Origin: Enterobacteriaceae bacterium 4M9
GTDB lineage: Bacteria > Pseudomonadota > Gammaproteobacteria > Enterobacterales > Enterobacteriaceae
DNA: 64,000 nucleotides
Direction: 5' to 3'
NCBI GenBank assembly: GCA_010092695.1
Contig: JAADJJ010000001.1
Coordinates: 2,604,001-2,668,000 of the forward strand
Shown: positions 1 to 6,989 of the stretch, piece after piece
Layout of the letters: every line of letters starts with the position of its first letter
How positions within the stretch are numbered: position 1 is the stretch's first letter
The notes under the pieces: generated by a model
The model's database searches: none
Told to the model about the DNA's origin: nothing
The model's input: only the letters and a program-made list of their open reading frames with translations
Position numbers and translations under genes: made by a program

Positions 1-1
1 C

Positions 2-220
2 GGTGGCTACAACAGACATGGCGAGATGCCACCCCCGCAGGCTGAGCGTACCCTCTGCCCTCATTGCCAGCGGGCGAACGACCACGACGCCCGTTTTTGC
101 GCCAGCTGCGGCGGTGCGTTGATAGCCCAGTGCCGCAACTGTCAACAGATGCTGTCCCCAATGGCTGGGTTTTGCAGCAAGTGCGGCACAGCAGTGAATG
201 CAACGCAAGGAAGTAATTAA
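2..220 (+). CDS. C-terminal end of a double zinc-ribbon protein (partial)
   Basis: The frame is open from the first bases of the window and an internal Met sits at 26, so this is most likely the tail of a longer protein starting upstream. The visible part has four CxxC knuckles (CPHC, CASC, CRNC, CSKC), which is two zinc ribbons in tandem, as found at the C-terminus of many bacterial cytoplasmic or membrane-associated proteins (for example SPFH-domain proteins). The family of the missing N-terminal part cannot be seen. A strong terminator follows directly. Confidence 0.6.
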   Translation, partial: GGYNRHGEMPPPQAERTLCPHCQRANDHDARFCASCGGALIAQCRNCQQMLSPMAGFCSKCGTAVNATQGSN

Positions 221-247
221 CGAAGTAATGAGTGGTTGTTGTGCTTT

Positions 248-275
248 GGACAGGCTCAGGCCTGTCCCTTTTTTT
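248..275 (+). terminator. Rho-independent terminator
   Basis: Perfect 8-bp stem GGACAGGC/GCCTGTCC with a TCAG loop, followed by C and seven T. It ends the zinc-ribbon transcript. Confidence 0.9.
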
Positions 276-283
276 GTGTGTAA

Positions 284-781
284 TTAATGGATAAACGTTC
301 CCTTCACTCTTTTTGAGACCAGGAAGTAAGGTATCCATATACAGGCAGAAACCACGCTTCTGATAACCGGGCGAGCACTCTCATAATCGATACGTGTATC
401 AAGATAGTAATAGCCTAAATACATATCGGCCAGACAGAATAATAAATTACACACAATCAGAGAAATGTAGAGGTGCGGAAGCTTTTTTCTTTTGGTAAAG
501 AAACAAAATGCCGTGTAGATAGCCAGAATATGTAAGAGGAAGAAACCAATCAGTTCAAAACTCAGCATGTTGGTTATGATTGCCGGAAGAACCGAATAGT
601 TATCGAGCAGAAGGCGCGCGGTTGAAAATACAGACACGCCTAACATCACAACTGACAGAACCAGACTTATTGCCGGTAAATAAAGCACCCCACCTATTCG
701 GCTAAAGGCCTTTTCCTGACACTCTTCACAATAATCTGCATTGTCGATAGCTTTTTTATCGCATTTAATGCATTGAGACAT
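284..781 (-). CDS. DUF2569-type membrane protein with N-terminal zinc ribbon
   Basis: 165 residues. The N-terminus carries a small zinc ribbon (CIKC at residues 4-7 and CEEC at 18-21). Four hydrophobic segments follow (roughly residues 30-55, 70-95, 103-123 and 138-155), the layout of the DUF2569 family of inner-membrane proteins. Function is unknown. It stands alone and converges on the zinc-ribbon gene to its left. No signal peptide; the ATG at 781 is preceded by an AAGGA element. Confidence 0.6.
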   Translation of the reverse strand: MSQCIKCDKKAIDNADYCEECQEKAFSRIGGVLYLPAISLVLSVVMLGVSVFSTARLLLDNYSVLPAIITNMLSFELIGFFLLHILAIYTAFCFFTKRKKLPHLYISLIVCNLLFCLADMYLGYYYLDTRIDYESARPVIRSVVSACIWIPYFLVSKRVKGTFIH

Positions 782-1050
782 GGTTATATCCTTATATTAT
801 TCTCAAAAGGTTTTGTCATCCCTAAGACAGTGAAATTATCAACAAACTCAATATCTAAATCAAACGGAACTAATTTATATCATACTGGTGTTAATGCGTG
901 GGAATTTTTATGGGTATCGGGGGGGCAATCTGGTCAGCATTAAGGAGTTTTGGAGGAGGGTTACGGCGTGGCGGTGCTACAAACATATCCTGTCCCGCTG
1001 TTGAACGTTAATCCGTGCACAACTGTGGCAACTGTTCCGCAGACGGCAGG

Positions 1051-1088
1051 AGAAAATAAATATCCTCCGGCATAGCCGGAGGATATTT
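1051..1088 (-). terminator. Terminator at the 3' end of the CDI immunity array
   Basis: 14-bp perfect stem (1058-1071 with 1075-1088), 3-nt loop, T-rich on the minus strand (TTTATTTTCT). It overlaps the stop codon of the last immunity-like gene and closes the whole cdi region. Confidence 0.85.
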
Positions 1089-1416
1089 ATAACTCTTCGT
1101 TTGGCCATTCCATACCTCTGTTAAACTGTTGATACCAATGCTTACGTGAGTAAATGTCATCACGGCCAAAGTAATATACAAAACCACGTAGTGATTCATT
1201 CAGTGTGAAGTCATATTTATATAAGGCAGTGGCCAATATTTCCTGAATATTATAAAGACTATCGAAGAAGGTCTGTGACTCTTCAAAGTTTTTACCTTTT
1301 ATCTGCTGGATAAGAATATGACATTCTTCTTCATACCCATCTAAAATCCTTTTAATTGAAGTAGACACATCCCGATACCGTATCAGGTTTTCCTCTAAAA
1401 TAGACCATATATCCAT
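1087..1416 (-). CDS. Orphan CDI-type immunity protein (module 5)
   Basis: 109 residues from the ATG at 1416; an AGGA element sits just upstream, and an upstream TTG gives only one more residue. The protein is acidic, helical and cytoplasmic, with codon use more AT-rich than the cdiA remnant it follows. I recognise no family. It lies directly behind a cdiA fragment from which the toxin domain has been lost, in the place an immunity gene occupies in the other modules, and ends in a strong terminator. I infer an immunity gene retained after its cognate toxin was deleted. Confidence 0.5.
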   Translation of the reverse strand: MDIWSILEENLIRYRDVSTSIKRILDGYEEECHILIQQIKGKNFEESQTFFDSLYNIQEILATALYKYDFTLNESLRGFVYYFGRDDIYSRKHWYQQFNRGMEWPNEEL

Positions 1417-1429
1417 CAATCATCCTACT

Positions 1430-2005
1430 TCCGCTATCAGTTGCGCTTCCTTCAGCCGCTGCTGCTTGTTTGACTACAGCAACTCGCTCTCCTGGAGCAT
1501 ATTTAAATAGACTTGCCTCGAACTCACCAACGGTTACACCTGTAGCAATCTTGATATTTGGATCAACCGCTTTAACGGCATTCGGTACTTTCTTACCCGG
1601 CAGCAAAATCCCTGCGATCATCCCACCTGTGGCTTCCAGCGCCATTTAATCGCCATCATATGACTTTGTGTCCAACTCGGCGATGGCTGACCAGGTTTCA
1701 CTCTGCATTAGTGCTTTGGCAGTGTCTGCCGCTGCCTGATTTTTCCCTGACAGGTCACTCAGTGCCTTACTACAGTAACTATCCCCGGCAGCGCATAACG
1801 CCAGCGCCATCACAAAATCAAGAGCGTAATCGCCGCCACCCAGGAGCGCATCCCCGCTATCAGCAAGGCCATTGATGATGGCGTTTGCGATAGAAGAGGT
1901 TGTACCTTCACCCAGCTTATCCCTGACCTGATTTTTCAGGGATTCCGCTATCTGTTTCGCTGATTCACGTGCCTGGTCACCATTCAGAGAGTTATTCTCA
2001 ACAAC
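1430..2005 (-). pseudogene. cdiA 3' remnant without toxin domain (module 5)
   Basis: A near-identical copy of 7212-7760, i.e. the VENN motif and cytoplasm-entry region of the second CdiA module. It starts at a VENN motif near 2000 and reads toward 1430. It is broken: the CAA codon before the MALEAT stretch is TAA here (1646-1648), and after VVKQAAA the copy departs from module 2. The bases that follow encode, out of frame, an upstream CdiA motif (QQRLKEAQLIAEVG), so the toxin has been replaced by a short out-of-frame CdiA piece abutting the next immunity gene. Confidence 0.8.
1443..2000 (-). repeat. Repeat R2 copy A (CdiA entry domain)
   Basis: Nearly identical to 7212-7757 in the same orientation, with scattered point differences including the one that creates the stop at 1646-1648. 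About 5.7 kb separates the copies. Confidence 0.9.
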
Positions 2006-2025
2006 AACGGAATGGCAATGTATTT

Positions 2026-2331
2026 TTAAAACCCACTAAGCATAACCTCGCCATAATTGAAAGATTGTAATAACTGTTTGTGCTCTTCGAGTCTACATAA
2101 AGTGAAGTTAAATATTTTTAAATTACATCCTTCATCAAGGATATCAAGATCACCCTCGAACACCAAGCTCAAGCCTTCTTGAAATGCAATTTCCAAAGCG
2201 CCATCAATATACAATACCTCCTTTATGAGGTATTGGTTGTCAAAAGGCCTTCCATAAGGACCGTTAGGCAAAAAGAAGTAAAATAATTTCTTTTTTGACA
2301 CCCACTCTTTAATTTGTTCGATAATTCTCAT
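2026..2331 (-). CDS. CDI-type immunity protein (module 4)
   Basis: 101 residues if started at the ATG at 2331, which overlaps the TGA of the upstream toxin remnant as ATGA. Two other modules in this locus show the same coupling, so I prefer it to the ATG at 2346, which adds five residues. Small acidic cytoplasmic protein with an aromatic N-terminal part and several Glu-rich turns; family not recognised. By position it should neutralise the toxin remnant at 2328-2745. Confidence 0.55.
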   Translation of the reverse strand: MRIIEQIKEWVSKKKLFYFFLPNGPYGRPFDNQYLIKEVLYIDGALEIAFQEGLSLVFEGDLDILDEGCNLKIFNFTLCRLEEHKQLLQSFNYGEVMLSGF

Positions 2332-2745
2332 TTTTTTATAATCCATTCATTTTGCGGTGTTGGTAAAAATATTTGTACCCCACCTCCCTGCAATGTTGTA
2401 TACGTTCCCTTAGTCCTAGTCTGCGGCGCTGCCGGCCCTTCATAATAAGTCGTACCCTTGGGGATTTTGGTAATTGCTTGGTTTTGGAATGTATTTCCCC
2501 ACTCAGGCAAAACAGCACTGTCTAATTGAGATTGTAGCGGCCCTCTTGATGGTTCCGGAGTCCAAAAACGCCCATCAGCTTTCGCACTTCCTCCATAATC
2601 TCTATAGAGATAGATATCTGTTTCTGCAACTTTTTCAGCATACGTACCACTTCTAAATGTTGACGCTGGCGATCGCGAATCACTAGGGTTACCTAATGGT
2701 CCTACCTCATGAGGCCCATAATTTTTGAGTATTTGTGATGATAGC
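2328..2745 (-). pseudogene. CDI/polymorphic toxin C-terminal remnant (module 4)
   Basis: The open frame encodes about 130 residues of a toxin C-terminus with a YRDYGG...GRFWT motif early, an IPKGTTYYEG motif and a glycine-rich QIFLP end. This pattern is shared by C-terminal domains of hemagglutinin-type polymorphic toxins; an ADP-ribosyltransferase-like fold is possible but unproven. There is no CdiA sequence upstream: at about 2740-2750 the frame runs into parE in another frame, so the toxin has lost its delivery protein. Retained with its immunity gene. Confidence 0.55.
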
Positions 2746-2941
2746 GACCGTAAGCGCAGCTTCTGACACTCTGGCCCAGCTCCGGTCTTTCCCTGTAGAT
2801 AACCGGTGACTCTGCTATCAACAGGCACTTCTGGTAAAGTTCCTCCGTGAAACTCACTGCCCGCGCCGTATTATCCTGTGCTATCCAGTCACCAATGCTT
2901 TCAAGATCTGCTTCTGCCAGCGGCGATATTCCCAGCTTCAT
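2702..2941 (-). pseudogene. parE: ParE-type toxin, 3' end replaced
   Basis: 79 residues. Residues 1-67 match the RelE/ParE toxin family (start MKLGISPLAEADLE, later RERPELG and RSCAYGRY). After GRY the expected last strand (..IFYR..VLIVRVLHG.RD) is missing and the frame ends in unrelated residues HHKYSKIMGLMR, read out of frame from the CDI toxin remnant that begins here. ParE toxins usually need this C-terminus for gyrase poisoning, so the product is probably inactive. It overlaps parD by ATGA. Confidence 0.75.
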
Positions 2942-3213
2942 TTACCCTGTTCACCTTCTGCCATGTGGCGATATTTACGTGACAGACGCCCGAATACCTC
3001 TTCGGCACTGCGGCTTTCACCACTGTTGATACCTGCGTGGACCGCCTCACGTAGCGCATCCATTTTCATCTGCTGCTCCCGCTCTTCCAGAGCACGCAGA
3101 CCGGCACGGATAACTTCGCTGGTATTGTTGTAACGACCGCTTTCTATTTGCTCGCGGATGAATGCTCCGAAATAAGGACTCAGGGCAACACTGGTTGGCA
3201 TCGTCGTTTCCAT
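2938..3213 (-). CDS. parD: ParD-like antitoxin (ribbon-helix-helix)
   Basis: 91 residues. The N-terminal half fits the ribbon-helix-helix DNA-binding domain of ParD antitoxins: SVALSPYFGAFIREQIESG, then YNNTSEVIRAGLRALEERE. The C-terminal half is the charged, flexible toxin-binding tail. In the family it binds ParE and represses its own operon. It sits first in a two-gene operon with an ATGA overlap, and its partner parE is truncated, so it is now probably an orphan antitoxin. Confidence 0.85.
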   Translation of the reverse strand: METTMPTSVALSPYFGAFIREQIESGRYNNTSEVIRAGLRALEEREQQMKMDALREAVHAGINSGESRSAEEVFGRLSRKYRHMAEGEQGK

Positions 3214-3253
3214 CCCATGATTACTATCAGTTAATAACTGTTAGTATACTGCG

Positions 3254-3646
3254 CTATTTTTCATCGGGAACACTCGCCTTCTCTGCCGGATGGGTTGCCC
3301 GGTGGATCTCGCGCAGCATCCGGATGCTTACCCGTGTATATACCTGCGTGGTGCTGATATCCGTATGCCCGAGTATGGCCTGTATCCAGCGTAACTCTGC
3401 GCCATGCTCCAGCATCTGCGTGGACATTGTGTGGCGAAACAGATGGCAGCTTCCTTTCTCCCGGATACCACTTTCCCGGATGTTGAATTCAATGTTAAGT
3501 TTCACCCTCTCAATGTCCAGTATTGCTTCACAACCATGCCAGGCCGGATGGCCATTTGTCAGGTTGTTCCCAACATAAAACGTACGAGGCACCACAATTA
3601 ATTTTGTGGGATTTCTCACTGCCCTTCCGGGAAAGTTTCTGCACAC
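3254..3646 (-). pseudogene. Tyrosine recombinase C-terminal fragment
   Basis: The C-terminal catalytic part of a phage/XerCD-type integrase is clear: CHLFRHTMSTQMLEHGA (HxxR box), LGHTDISTTQVYTRV (second His and the nucleophile Tyr), and an end IHRATHPAEK typical of the family. The N-terminal arm-binding domain and the first catalytic Arg are missing; upstream residues do not look like integrase. It is a remnant of a mobile element next to parDE, between CDI modules 3 and 4, and suggests integrase-mediated insertion in this array. Confidence 0.75.
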
Positions 3647-3733
3647 ACAATGATTTTTTCCGCATCTTCCGGCCCGCCAGTGATCAACTGGGCAGCGAAT
3701 TTTGAAGATGCCCGGGCTGGGCAGATGACAGGT

Positions 3734-3761
3734 AAAAAAAATCCCGGCTCGGTAGCCGGGA
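3734..3761 (-). terminator. Terminator after module 3 immunity gene
   Basis: Stem TCCCGGCT/AGCCGGGA with a CGGT loop and eight U on the minus strand. The same hairpin type, differing in a few bases, follows the immunity genes of modules 1 and 2. Confidence 0.9.
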
Positions 3762-3766
3762 CTCTT

Positions 3767-3967
3767 TTAAGAGTTCCAGTTAACAGTAAAATCAGTTAAC
3801 TGATTGTTAAGGAATTCTTTTTTCTCAAACCAATAATCAAAAACTTGGGCTTCTTCACTACGTAAAATTAGATAGAAGCCTCCAGTGTCACCTTGAGTAT
3901 CATCAACGATTTGGATTTCCCATCCTGCATACTCACCGTTAATAACTATTCCCTTTTTCAAAATCAT
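3767..3967 (-). CDS. Small CDI immunity protein (module 3)
   Basis: 66 residues, starting at an ATG preceded by AAGGAAAC. Very AT-rich. A mixed beta-rich small protein with a Trp/Tyr-rich centre; I do not recognise the family. It lies 9 bp after the stop of the module 3 toxin and before a strong terminator, so by position it is the cognate immunity protein. The other modules have ATGA overlap, this one a short gap. Confidence 0.6.
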   Translation of the reverse strand: MILKKGIVINGEYAGWEIQIVDDTQGDTGGFYLILRSEEAQVFDYWFEKKEFLNNQLTDFTVNWNS

Positions 3968-3976
3968 TTTGTTTCC

Positions 3977-4303
3977 TTAATCCTCATAAGGAACGTGATT
4001 GTTCGAGATGTATTTGCCAGTCTCAGGATTTTTCACACCAAAATGAACATGTGGAACACCTGGTGCATGAGCACCACCAATTGAACCTGAGTCGATCCTA
4101 AATTCTTTTGTTCCATCTGCACTATGATAAACGCCTGATCCTGGCTTGCCGATCTCTTTATAGCCTGCTCCCAAAAACTTCAATCCAGCAGCTAGTGCTT
4201 CATCGGAAGTTAAGGTTGTCGAGCTAGTGAAATTTTTCTTACCTGATAAGGTTTCATTAATAACGCCGTCAATTTTACTGTTAGAGTTTTCTGAAAGATA
4301 CAC
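3977..4303 (-). pseudogene. Module 3 CdiA toxin tip, out of frame with its CdiA body
   Basis: 108-codon frame starting at a GTG that is not a likely initiation site. It encodes a polymorphic-toxin tip with GVYHSADGTKEFRIDSG and a PHVHFGVKNP...NNHVP end; conserved histidines suggest a nuclease, which is inference. Restoring one A to the A5 run at 4310-4314 joins it to the CdiA body (ADPFTKK then DVVYLSENS). As it stands, translation of the body ends at TAG two codons past the run, so the tip is not made unless slippage occurs. Confidence 0.65.
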
Positions 4304-6380
4304 TACATCTTTTTAGTGAATGGATCTGCCCCTGGATTAACTAAAATGTTTCCGCCAGTATCCGGTGCACCGTCCACATTACCGGTATTGCTTGCACCCT
4401 GTTGCCCTGACTGGTCTGGCGTTGTGAGCGTGGTTCCTTTGCTCTCATCCTGTGCCGGATTAACCAGCTTACCGCCCGTCAGATCCCGGTCCGGTTGAGG
4501 GAAGATAGTGATTAAGCCTTTCTGGTCCTGGCCCACCATGTAATCGTAAGCTTCACGCTGCTCAGGTGTCAGTTGCTCTATCAGATCTGCCTTCCCTGTC
4601 ATCGCAACGTTAAAGACATATTCCTTCTCTGAGGCAGAAAGATTGTCCAGAACAGTGTTTGCCGCCCCAATTCCCAGAAGTGCACCAAGGCCTTTTTCAA
4701 CTATCGCATCCCGGCATGCCGCAACTTTAGAGCAGGCCTGTGCTCCTGTTCTTGCTACAACAAGAAGGTTATTGTTTTCGAGAGAATTTTTCCCTGCCTG
4801 CGCCCCCGCTATCGCGTCTGCCGTGCTGTCGCCTGCAATCCCATCGACCAGCCCGGCCGCGAGCGTACCCAGCGCGCTGATGGTCTGCTTCTGCTCTTTC
4901 TTCAGCTTATCTTTCGGTACGCCCGGATACATCTGCTGCGCGATGTACTCACCCAGCGCTGCACCGCTGGCACCCGCCAGTGCGGAGTTACCCTGCGCTG
5001 CCGCCACCACCGCGCCCAGTACCGCGTGCGCCATCAGGTTTGCCTGGGTGTTCACCACGTCTTTGCCGTTCGCGTCCTTCGTGGTGGTCAGGTTATGAAT
5101 CACTTCCGCCAGATACGGCGCGGCGGCCCCGCTGATGGCCTGGCCGATATTGCCGCCCGCCAGTCCCTGCACCGCGGCCGTCGCAGCCTGGACCGCCTGC
5201 TGCATCGTGCTGCCGGTGCCCCAGGGCTTCATCGCGTTGATATAAGCCTGCTGCTTAACATCATCTTCCGTGTACGGTTCACCTGCAGCGTCAAGCTCTT
5301 TACGGGCAGCGGCCAGCGCAGCCGGGTCGGTCTTCGCCTTCTCACCCGCGATTTTCCCTTCGGTGCGCAGGATATCGCTCATCTGGCTGCCGATTTCGCC
5401 TATCAGCTGTGCTTCCTTAATCCGTTGCTGCTCCTTCTCCTTATCAAATATCGGTGACAGGGTCTGATTGGCATGTTCGGCATCGCGACTGAGCGTGTTC
5501 ACGTCCTGTTGCTGCTTGTCCTTGTCACGAATGGTGATGCTGCCGTCACTCACCGCCGCCTGGGTGGTGGAGCTGGCATCGCCGCTGCCATTCATACCGA
5601 CCAGCAGGCTGTTTGCCATGTTGTTAACAAACCGGTCGTCCACGCTACCGCCACCCGTGCTAAAACTTCCGCCCAGGTGCTCCACGTCATATTCCGCTTT
5701 GTTCTCAATATTCTTCCAGCCCAGCGTGCCGGTGTCGAGACGGTTTTTGTCTGCGGTTGCCGTTGAGGCTATTACCGCGCCGTCAAGCTGGGTGTGTTCA
5801 CCCACCGTCACGTCAAAACCGCCCTTGCCTGCAAACAGCCCGGTCTGCTCCTGCACCGAGTTGTAGTTACTGTGCATCCTGTCGCGGGTGGCACTGATGC
5901 TCGCCGAGCCGCCTGCGCCCAGCGTCGCGCTACCTCCGGCGTTCATGCTGGTCTGCTTCATGTCGTAGCGGTCTGAGTCCTGCTCACTCCTGAGCGTCAG
6001 GTTACGGCCCACGTCAGCTTTGATGGACTCACCGCTGACCTGTGCGCCCTGGAGCAACGTGTCGCGACCACTGTCAGCGTGACGTTGTTCCCCGCCGTAA
6101 CCAGCGTTTCATTATGGCTGACGCCGTCGCCACGCTCGTTTCCTTTATTGCTGTTGACGCTCGCGGAGGCACTCAGCCCGAAGCCGGTCCCAGCACCCAC
6201 ACCAACACCCACGCCCAGGCTGCCGCCCTTGCTGCTGTTGCTGCCGCTGGTCTGGCGGGTGTCGGTGGACGACACCAGGTTAAGGTCACGGGCGGCATCA
6301 AGCCGCACATACTTACCGGCCTGAAGCGCGCTGCCCTGGAGAGTAATATCTCCGTTACCTTTCGCCCCGGTCGCTGTCAC
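4303..6380 (-). pseudogene. Orphan CdiA 3' module (module 3), frameshifted
   Basis: A displaced C-terminal piece of cdiA carrying the last hemagglutinin repeats, the QAATAAVQGLAGGNIGQAI pretoxin segment and a variant VENN motif (LENN). Compared with 9050-9080, one G is missing after 6073 (ACTGTC against GCTGGTC), which splits the frame into 5997-6380 and 4303-6057. A second lesion at 4310-4314 separates the toxin tip. The 5' edge joins a symE-like fragment at about 6440, with an in-frame TAG just upstream, so there is no start signal. Probably silent donor sequence for recombination with cdiA. Confidence 0.85.
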
Positions 6381-6440
6381 GCTGAGGTTACTCCCGGCGG
6401 TGAGCGTACTGCCCTGATGGGTGTGCTCTTCCAGATTCGA
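5390..6440 (-). repeat. Repeat R1 copy A (CdiA 3' FHA/pretoxin tract)
   Basis: Closely similar to 8390-9440 and 11390-12444 in the same orientation, from the SNLEEHTHQ codons through the KEAQLIGEIG codons. Gives long tracts for homologous recombination between modules. Confidence 0.9.
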
Positions 6441-6606
6441 CTGCTATACAGTCGGTTATATCCGGGACTCGCGAACGTTTACGTCGTTTCCGTCCATCAC
6501 CCTTAAGGGCAACTGGATGAAAACGCTGGGGTTTGAGACGGGACAGAAGATCGAGGTGCAGGCCGAACCGGGACAACTGATAGTCCGGATGGCGGCTGAG
6601 GGATAA
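6440..6606 (+). pseudogene. SymE-like toxin fragment (copy A)
   Basis: Reading from about 6440, the frame gives YTVGYIRDSRTF, then SITLKGNWMKTLGFETGQK and IEVQAEPGQLIVRM: the SpoVT/AbrB-like core of the SymE family (type I toxin-antitoxin, SOS-linked in E. coli). The expected N-terminus is absent; upstream residues come from antisense cdiA. The only upstream start is a GTG in cdiA. Family members are about 100 residues; this stops after the first beta domain. A truncated relic at the edge of module 3. Confidence 0.65.
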
Positions 6607-6612
6607 GGCAGA

Positions 6613-6640
6613 TATAAAGATCCCGGCACATTGGCCGGGA
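6613..6640 (-). terminator. Hairpin after module 2 immunity gene
   Basis: Stem TCCCGGC/GCCGGGA with a 6-nt loop and a short U-rich tail (TCTTTATA) on the minus strand. Weaker tail than its relatives at 3734 and 9602. Confidence 0.65.
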
Positions 6641-6665
6641 TTACATACAAGCTAAAAGATACGTT

Positions 6666-6989
6666 TTAATCAATGGCTGTTGCTGTGTACTGCTCGATAA
6701 TATAAACATCCTCGACAGCACATTCTGGATAGATCCACTTCGACCAGTTTTTGATTACCCATTCTGTACTTAAAGCGTGACCTTCTGAAGAAGCACTTTC
6801 TAAAGGTAATTCAATTAATATTGAACCTGCTTTAAATCCTGATGACACAACTAAACCATGTGTGTGAGCTAAGTCTATTACCATAAAATCTACAATATCT
6901 TCATATGGCCACACTGCTGGTAATCTAAACACTCTCCCCCGTCTTATGGACTTTTCAGGATAATTTAATAATTTAATATACTCCATCAT
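6666..6989 (-). CDS. cdiI: Imm45-like CDI immunity protein (module 2)
   Basis: 107 residues, ATGATG start; the first ATG overlaps the toxin TGA as ATGA. The pattern RGRVFRLPA, YEDIVDFMVIDL, GFKAGSILIELP and WVIKNWSKWIYPEC fits the Imm45 family of polymorphic-toxin immunity proteins as I remember it. AT-rich compared with cdiA. By operon logic it binds and blocks the colicin E3-like toxin encoded just upstream. This pair looks intact even though the CdiA body is truncated, so it can still give immunity. Confidence 0.65.
   Translation of the reverse strand: MMEYIKLLNYPEKSIRRGRVFRLPAVWPYEDIVDFMVIDLAHTHGLVVSSGFKAGSILIELPLESASSEGHALSTEWVIKNWSKWIYPECAVEDVYIIEQYTATAID

Noticed and set aside
910..1011. 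33-codon frame MGIGGAIWSALRS... between the DUF2569 gene and the CDI array
   Set aside because: Short, with no good ribosome site and no recognisable family; may be a relic, but I cannot support it as a gene.
1660..1875. 71-codon plus-strand frame, repeated at 7417-7632
   Set aside because: It recurs only because it lies antisense to the duplicated cdiA tract R2.
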